Program-made: the position numbers and the translations under genes
Source of the DNA: Nocardia sputorum
Lineage (GTDB): Bacteria > Actinomycetota > Actinomycetes > Mycobacteriales > Mycobacteriaceae
DNA: 64,000 nucleotides
Direction of reading: 5' to 3'
NCBI RefSeq assembly: GCF_027924405.1
Contig: NZ_AP026978.1
Coordinates: 496,001-560,000 of the forward strand
Part shown: positions 39,656 to 64,000 of the stretch, in pieces
Layout: each line of letters opens with the position of its first letter
Position numbering within the stretch: position 1 is the first letter of the stretch
Notes under the pieces: model-generated
What the model was told of the DNA's origin: nothing
Database searches by the model: none
The model's input: the letters and a program-made list of their open reading frames with translations, nothing else

Positions 39656-39665
39656 ACCGATCGGT
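39656..39665. promoter_or_regulatory. Orphan TetR-type palindrome
   Basis: ACCGATCGGT, within ACCGACCGATCGGT (39652-39665), is the sequence style of TetR autoregulatory sites. No TetR gene is adjacent; the next gene starts about 100 bases later. Could be a distant TetR target or a leftover. Confidence 0.35.
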
Positions 39666-39768
39666 AGTAAATTCCCTCCATGAGACGTCGACAGTCCATC
39701 CGGGACCTCCGCCCCGGCCGGACATCGAACCGCTGCCGGGCGGTTGTCGCAGGTGAAGGTGAGGGATC

Positions 39769-40131
39769 ATGGCCGAGTACGCGCCGACTCTGGTCGCAAT
39801 CTACGACGTCGGTCACGCGCAACCGCGCCGAGTGGCCGAATTCGGGTCGAATCCGGACGGTGGCGTGACGCTCACGGTGATCGATCCCGACGGATGCCTC
39901 GTCGCCGAACGGTTGTACGAGCGCGGTATCAAAGTTTTCGATCCGCCCAGGCGGATATTGCCGGACGAGGGCCCGCCTTTCCTGCGTGCGTTGCTCGATT
40001 CGCAAGCGATGAGCTACTACCGCGTTGTCGATGAAAGCCCGGATGAGCGGCAACGGCCGAGCGGTCGCACGCCTTGGTCCGCGAATCCGGCATCGGGTTC
40101 GAATGGCGCGTCGACGCCGCCCGCTCGGTGA
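39769..40131 (+). CDS. Small partner protein of the kinase-fold gene
   Basis: 120 residues. The first about 90 (MAEYAPTLVAIYDVGHAQPR... RALLDSQAMSYYRVVDES) look structured; the last about 30 are Pro/Ser-rich. No family recognised. GAAGGTGAGGG precedes the ATG. Its TGA overlaps the GTG of the kinase gene (GTGA), so the two products are made together; a regulator or antagonist of the kinase is the simplest reading (inference). Confidence 0.65.
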   Translation: MAEYAPTLVAIYDVGHAQPRRVAEFGSNPDGGVTLTVIDPDGCLVAERLYERGIKVFDPPRRILPDEGPPFLRALLDSQAMSYYRVVDESPDERQRPSGRTPWSANPASGSNGASTPPAR

Positions 40132-41111
40132 GGGACGCTGTCACCCCGCTACTTCGCAACATCACCCGGCGCCTGACCAGAACCCTCGATCTGGGGACTC
40201 GGACCGCCGCGGGCACTTATCGGCGCACCAGCGGCACGCTGGACCTCGGTGCTCGCACGTTCCGGGACGCGGACGAGCGGTCCTCGCATTTGTTGGAAGA
40301 AGCGCGCACCCGAGTGCAGCCGCATCCGGAGCAGGCGGCTCGGCAGCGAGTGTGGGATTACCAGCCCAGTGCGGCCGAATCCGCCATGAGTGCGCGCAGG
40401 CTGACCACCGATGTCGAGTTCGAAGGCGACATGCGAATAGCGGTGGCGAAAAGTTCCACCACAGTACGGAAGATGCGTTCCGACGATGGGGAATTGAATA
40501 TCTATAAACCTATCCACGGTGAGCAATACGACGCGGGGCTGCCATTCGTGCACGCTCCCGGCGCGCTGACGAGCCGGGAGATCGCGGCCTATCGGGTCGA
40601 TGAACTACTCGGTTTCGGCAGGGTGCCGCCGACGGCCAGGACGGACGGCGTCATCGGGCCGGATGGCAGAGCGTCCGGGCCCGGCATGATCCAGCAGTTC
40701 GTCGAGTCCAAGCCGTCGAGGCCGGTGGAGGAGTATCCGAGAATCCAGCAGCAACAAGTCGCGGTACTCGATTACATCATCGGCTCCATGGATCGCCATC
40801 CCCGCAACTATCGCACCGTGGAACGGGACGGACAGCTCGAAGTCGTCGCCATCGATCACGGCCGATCATTCCCGCTGTCGACTCGGCCGCTCGAGATCGA
40901 TATCGATTCCGATTTCGCAATGGCGCAGAAGGGCGAGCGCCTCGAAGCGGAGGTCTTCCGCGCGGTCGAAGGCGTCGACATCGGCCGCTTTCGCGCGGCG
41001 CTCGGCGACGCCGGTCTGCACGACAACGCGATCGACGGCGCGGTGGCGCGGCTGGAGAAGATCCGGGAACTCGGCATGATCCCGGCCGACGCCAGGGTTC
41101 TGCCACCCTGA
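40128..41111 (+). CDS. Protein/lipid kinase-fold protein (HipA/FAM20/PI3K-like)
   Basis: 327 residues from the GTG overlapping the upstream stop; a TTG at 40074 would add 18 residues but has no better signal. Kinase elements in order: ATP Lys in NIYKPIHGEQYD, paired Glu in SREIAAYRVDELLGFG, hinge GMIQQFVES, catalytic loop DYIIGSMDRHPRNYRT (Asp, Arg, Asn present), metal site AIDHGRSFP. All key residues are retained, so activity is plausible. The N-terminus has two TLDLGxRT motifs. The family is not standard Ser/Thr kinase (no HRD/DFG) but the HipA/FAM20/PI3-4-kinase-like branch. Substrate unknown. Confidence 0.75.
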   Translation: MRDAVTPLLRNITRRLTRTLDLGTRTAAGTYRRTSGTLDLGARTFRDADERSSHLLEEARTRVQPHPEQAARQRVWDYQPSAAESAMSARRLTTDVEFEGDMRIAVAKSSTTVRKMRSDDGELNIYKPIHGEQYDAGLPFVHAPGALTSREIAAYRVDELLGFGRVPPTARTDGVIGPDGRASGPGMIQQFVESKPSRPVEEYPRIQQQQVAVLDYIIGSMDRHPRNYRTVERDGQLEVVAIDHGRSFPLSTRPLEIDIDSDFAMAQKGERLEAEVFRAVEGVDIGRFRAALGDAGLHDNAIDGAVARLEKIRELGMIPADARVLPP

Positions 41112-41119
41112 TCCGCTGG

Positions 41120-41593
41120 TCACCCGGCCTGGGGATGCGGGCGCCGTTCGATGGTGTTCCGCGCCCGTGTCAACACATCCTGGACTTCGAACCCGGCGGC
41201 CTGCCACGAGTCGGTGGCGAGACCGACTCTGCCGCGCCACTTCCGCATGATGTCGGCGTGCACCGGCCAGCGCACGAACCGCCGCATGTCCTGCTCGGTC
41301 TCCCACACCGAGATCGAACCGCCGCGCGCCTCCGACGGCCGCGCCCACAACCACAGGCCGACCGCGCCGTGCATCACCGGCCAATTCCGGCCCAGTCGCA
41401 TTCCCGTCTTGTAGATCGCCTGAACGTCCTCGTCGGAGGCGGCCAGGAAGTCGGTCACGCTGACAAACACCGGCCCGCGGGTGTCGTGTCGCGGTCCGGC
41501 TTGCCAGGGCAGGAGCATGGTGCCTTCGGAAAACGGCTGTTCGCCCGCGGTATCGGGCCGGTCGGAACTCTGCTCCGAGGAATTGATAAGCAT
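41120..41593 (-). CDS. Hypothetical protein, monooxygenase-like (DUF3291-type)
   Basis: 157 residues. The core VFVSVTDFLAASDEDV...GAVGLWLWARP...SISVWETEQDMRRFVRWPVHADIMRKWRGR has the alternating strands and 'W-E-T-E-x-x-M-x-x-F' of antibiotic-monooxygenase/DUF3291 ferredoxin-like barrels. Function unknown. The ATG at 41593 would be leaderless relative to the promoter at 41600-41629; MLLPWQAG at 41518 with GAAGG upstream is the alternative. A fragment of this gene lies at 36.25 kb. Confidence 0.65.
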   Translation of the reverse strand: MLINSSEQSSDRPDTAGEQPFSEGTMLLPWQAGPRHDTRGPVFVSVTDFLAASDEDVQAIYKTGMRLGRNWPVMHGAVGLWLWARPSEARGGSISVWETEQDMRRFVRWPVHADIMRKWRGRVGLATDSWQAAGFEVQDVLTRARNTIERRPHPQAG

Positions 41594-41599
41594 ACGCAG

Positions 41600-41629
41600 A
41601 TGATATGCATATGTTTACCGTTTTGCCAA
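41600..41629 (-). promoter_or_regulatory. Promoter of the DUF3291-like gene with palindrome
   Basis: On the minus strand: -35 TTGGCA (41629-41624), 18-base spacer, -10 TATCAT (41605-41600), placing the transcription start at about the ATG (leaderless). The perfect palindrome ATATGCATAT (41603-41612) overlaps the -10, a position suited to a repressor. Confidence 0.5.
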
Positions 41630-41727
41630 GGTTCGCGGGAGCGCACCGGCGCGCCGCCGTGTGCCGCGGCTTCGCTCCCGGCGATTCGTCGCGCGCTCCG
41701 GAGCGGGCCGCGACCTAGGGTGGTCGG

Positions 41728-42153
41728 ATGGCCTCTCTCTCCGATCCAGAAGTGCGCGAGTTCCTCTCCCACGGCACCCGTACCGGCAAGGTGGCGTTCG
41801 TGGCCGCCGACGGCAGTCCGATGGTGACGCCGGTTTGGTTCGTCCTCGAGGGGGACGCACTGGTCTTCAACACCGGCAAGTCCAGCGCGAAGGGTAAGGC
41901 GTTCGCCAGGGACGGGCGCGTCTCGGTGTGCGTCGACCTGGAGGAGCCGCCTTACGCGTCGGTGCAGTTGCGGGGCACGGTCACGCTCTCGGAAGACCCC
42001 GATGAATTGTTGCGCACCGCCACCGAGATCGGCGGCCGTTATATGGGCGCGGACCGCGCCGAAGAGTTCGGCAAGCGCAATGGCGTCCCCGGCGAACTCG
42101 TCGTCCGCCTCCGGCCCGACAAGGTGATCGCCCACTTCGACGCCACCGCCTGA
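41728..42153 (+). CDS. PPOX-class flavin/F420-binding protein
   Basis: 141 residues, split-barrel fold of the pyridoxamine-phosphate-oxidase family: FLSHGTRTGKVAFVAADGSPMVTPVWFVLEGDALVFNTGKSSAKGK is the standard N-terminal block. Actinomycete members mostly bind F420 or FMN and reduce or bind small molecules. The C-terminal VIAHFDATA is duplicated as a fragment at 34.1 kb. Substrate unknown. Confidence 0.85.
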   Translation: MASLSDPEVREFLSHGTRTGKVAFVAADGSPMVTPVWFVLEGDALVFNTGKSSAKGKAFARDGRVSVCVDLEEPPYASVQLRGTVTLSEDPDELLRTATEIGGRYMGADRAEEFGKRNGVPGELVVRLRPDKVIAHFDATA

Positions 42154-42364
42154 GCCGGCGCGCCTCGCGCGTGCCCGGTGGCGTCGCCACCCGGACCGCC
42201 GGGCACAACTGCCGGCGGGGCGAGGCCGCGAAAGCCGGTGTTCGGTTGCGAAGCGACCCGATCGGGGAGCGGCGCGAGTTCGACACCAGCGAGCCGAGGA
42301 ACCGGTCGGCTCCGGCGCTCGGTCGCCGCGAGCGTGGTGACCGGCGGTCAATACACTCGCGCGC

Positions 42365-43114
42365 ATGACCGTGCATTTCATCGGGGCCGGGCCGGGGGCG
42401 GCCGATCTGCTGACGGTGCGCGCGGTCGAGCTGCTGCGCGCGTCGCCGGTGTGCCTGTACGCGGGGACCTATCTGGACCCGGGGGTGCTGGCGTACTGCG
42501 CACCGGACGCCGAGCTGGTCGATACCCAGCATCTGGACCTCGACCAGATCACCGAGCGTCTGGTGCGCGCGGATCGGGCGGGCCGGGACGTGGCTCGCCT
42601 GTGCTCGGGCGACCCGTCGCTGTATTCGGCGTTGACCGAGCAGACCCGCAGGCTCGACGCGCAGGGCGTGGCGTGGGATGTCACGCCGGGCGTGCCCGCC
42701 TATGCCGCCGCTGCCGCGGTGCTCGGTGCGGAGCTCACGGTGCCCGAACTGGTGCAATCGGTCGTGCTGACGCGCACGCAGGCCCGCTCCACCGCGATGC
42801 CCGAGTCCGAAGCGCTGGCGAACTTCGCCGCCACCGGCGCCACCCTCGCGCTGCACCTGGCCATCACCCGCGTCCGCGCGTTGGCCGCCGAACTGTCCGC
42901 CGACTACGGCCCGGACTGCCCGGTCGCCGTCGTCTACCGCGCCAGCCAGCCGGAGCAACTCGTCCTGCGCGGCACGCTGGCCGACATCGCCGACCAAGTG
43001 GAGGCCGCCGGACTGCGGCAGGCCGCGGTGATCCTGGTTGGCCGTGCGCTCACGCCTGCGGTGTCGTGCGCGGAATCGCACCTCTACGACCCGGCGCGCG
43101 TGCGCGGGTCCTGA
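42365..43114 (+). CDS. cobM: Precorrin-4 C11-methyltransferase
   Basis: 249-residue SAM-dependent tetrapyrrole methylase of cobalamin synthesis. Visible: VHFIGAGPGAADLLTVRAVELL (SAM loop), ASPVCLYAGTYLDPGVLAYC, CSGDPSLYSAL and TPGVPAYAAAAAVLG, as in CobM. It is alone here; other cob genes are not in the window. No ribosome-binding site; TACACT at 42352-42357 is seven bases before the ATG, suggesting a leaderless transcript. A shrunken copy is at 34.1 kb. Confidence 0.9.
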   Translation: MTVHFIGAGPGAADLLTVRAVELLRASPVCLYAGTYLDPGVLAYCAPDAELVDTQHLDLDQITERLVRADRAGRDVARLCSGDPSLYSALTEQTRRLDAQGVAWDVTPGVPAYAAAAAVLGAELTVPELVQSVVLTRTQARSTAMPESEALANFAATGATLALHLAITRVRALAAELSADYGPDCPVAVVYRASQPEQLVLRGTLADIADQVEAAGLRQAAVILVGRALTPAVSCAESHLYDPARVRGS

Positions 43115-43522
43115 CGGCGGGTGCCTGAGGCGCCCGCCGGCTCGGCGCGAAAGTGCCCGGATTGGTGCGCCGGTGACTCATGTGAGAACCGCAACATCCG
43201 GCTGGCAAACATTTGCAAAGCCGCTGCCAGGGGTGATGTTCTCTCGCTATGACCGATGGTTGGTTGCCCGCCGGGGGCGACGGTAGATTGATCCGGTGAT
43301 TCGCAAAGAAGGTCCCGGCGGAGCCGGTCGGTGGGTTCTGGGCACGGTCGAGCTCATGTAACAAGCCCGGCACGTTGGACAGATAGTTCAATTGAACATT
43401 TTTTGCCTGATTTGATGTGAGAACTCAACCCGGAGACGCAGGCGCCACGCTCGGACAGGTGTGCGCCCCCTCCGGGTGTGGTCGGGGAGCGCTTGCGTGG
43501 TGTTCCGGAAGCGAGGTTACGG
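43115..43522. other. Upstream region of the giant NRPS gene, 408 bases
   Basis: No coding capacity seen. AT-richer than the rest (43380-43420). Contains a 12-bp perfect palindrome (43386-43397) and otherwise nothing I can support. No iron box (TTAGGTTAGGCTAACCTAA type) was found. Confidence 0.5.
43386..43397. promoter_or_regulatory. Perfect 12-bp palindrome upstream of the giant NRPS
   Basis: GTTCAATTGAAC lies about 125 bases before the NRPS start in an AT-rich stretch, in a likely promoter zone. Its TTGAAC could also serve as a -35. The regulator is unknown. Confidence 0.45.

Positions 43523-64000
<20,478 letters not shown>

Noticed and set aside
43115..43522. Iron-dependent repressor box before the giant NRPS
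   Set aside because: No match to the TTAGGTTAGGCTAACCTAA pattern; only an unrelated palindrome is present.

Overview
The window is very GC-rich DNA from a mycolic-acid actinomycete, most likely Nocardia or a close relative. This is inferred from three things: the nonribosomal peptide synthetase (NRPS) style, an accD-accA-acyl-CoA dehydrogenase-MaoC-CoA lyase order matching the Mycobacterium tuberculosis Rv2502c-Rv2498c neighbourhood, and frequent ATGA/GTGA gene overlaps. There is no rRNA, tRNA, insertion sequence or CRISPR array that I can support.

Layout. (1) 1-9.9 kb: the 3' end of an NRPS gene (half C, A-T, C-A-T, C-A-T, thioesterase) followed by an MbtH-like gene. (2) 9.9-20.5 kb: an XRE regulator, small hypothetical genes, a cytochrome P450, a secreted-protein/partner pair, an aldo/keto reductase, two tandem paralogous regulators each carrying two TetR DNA-binding domains, and the decayed 3' end of a second P450. 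(3) 20.6-32 kb: a leucine/isovaleryl-CoA degradation operon on the minus strand (carboxyltransferase, biotin carboxylase, acyl-CoA dehydrogenase, MaoC hydratase, HMG-CoA-lyase-like enzyme, acetoacetyl-CoA synthetase) with a divergent TetR gene and two matching palindromes between them. Next to it are a 3-hydroxybutyrate dehydrogenase and an MFS transporter, with a divergent LysR gene. The lyase releases acetoacetate, the dehydrogenase makes acetoacetate, and the synthetase activates it, so the block reads as one ketone-body hub. (4) 33-43 kb: small regulators and accessory genes, including a GNAT enzyme, an XRE regulator, an Fe-S protein, a kinase-fold protein with a small overlapping partner, a flavin/F420-type protein and an isolated cobM. 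(5) 43.5-64 kb: the first 6,826 codons of a giant NRPS (six C-A-T modules, the last followed by an epimerization domain) that runs off the window.

Most unusual features. A 75-bp tandem repeat forms a 166-codon ORF in the leucine operon; it overlaps the stop of the MaoC gene (ATGA) and the start of the lyase gene (GTGA). Scarred remnants of the 41-43 kb region lie at 34.1-34.3 and 36.25 kb, one of them an in-frame 48-codon miniature of cobM. Related inverted repeats sit in two convergent intergenic gaps. The kinase-fold pair and the possible toxin/partner pair are candidates for uncharacterised systems. All functions are read from sequence only; no database search was possible.
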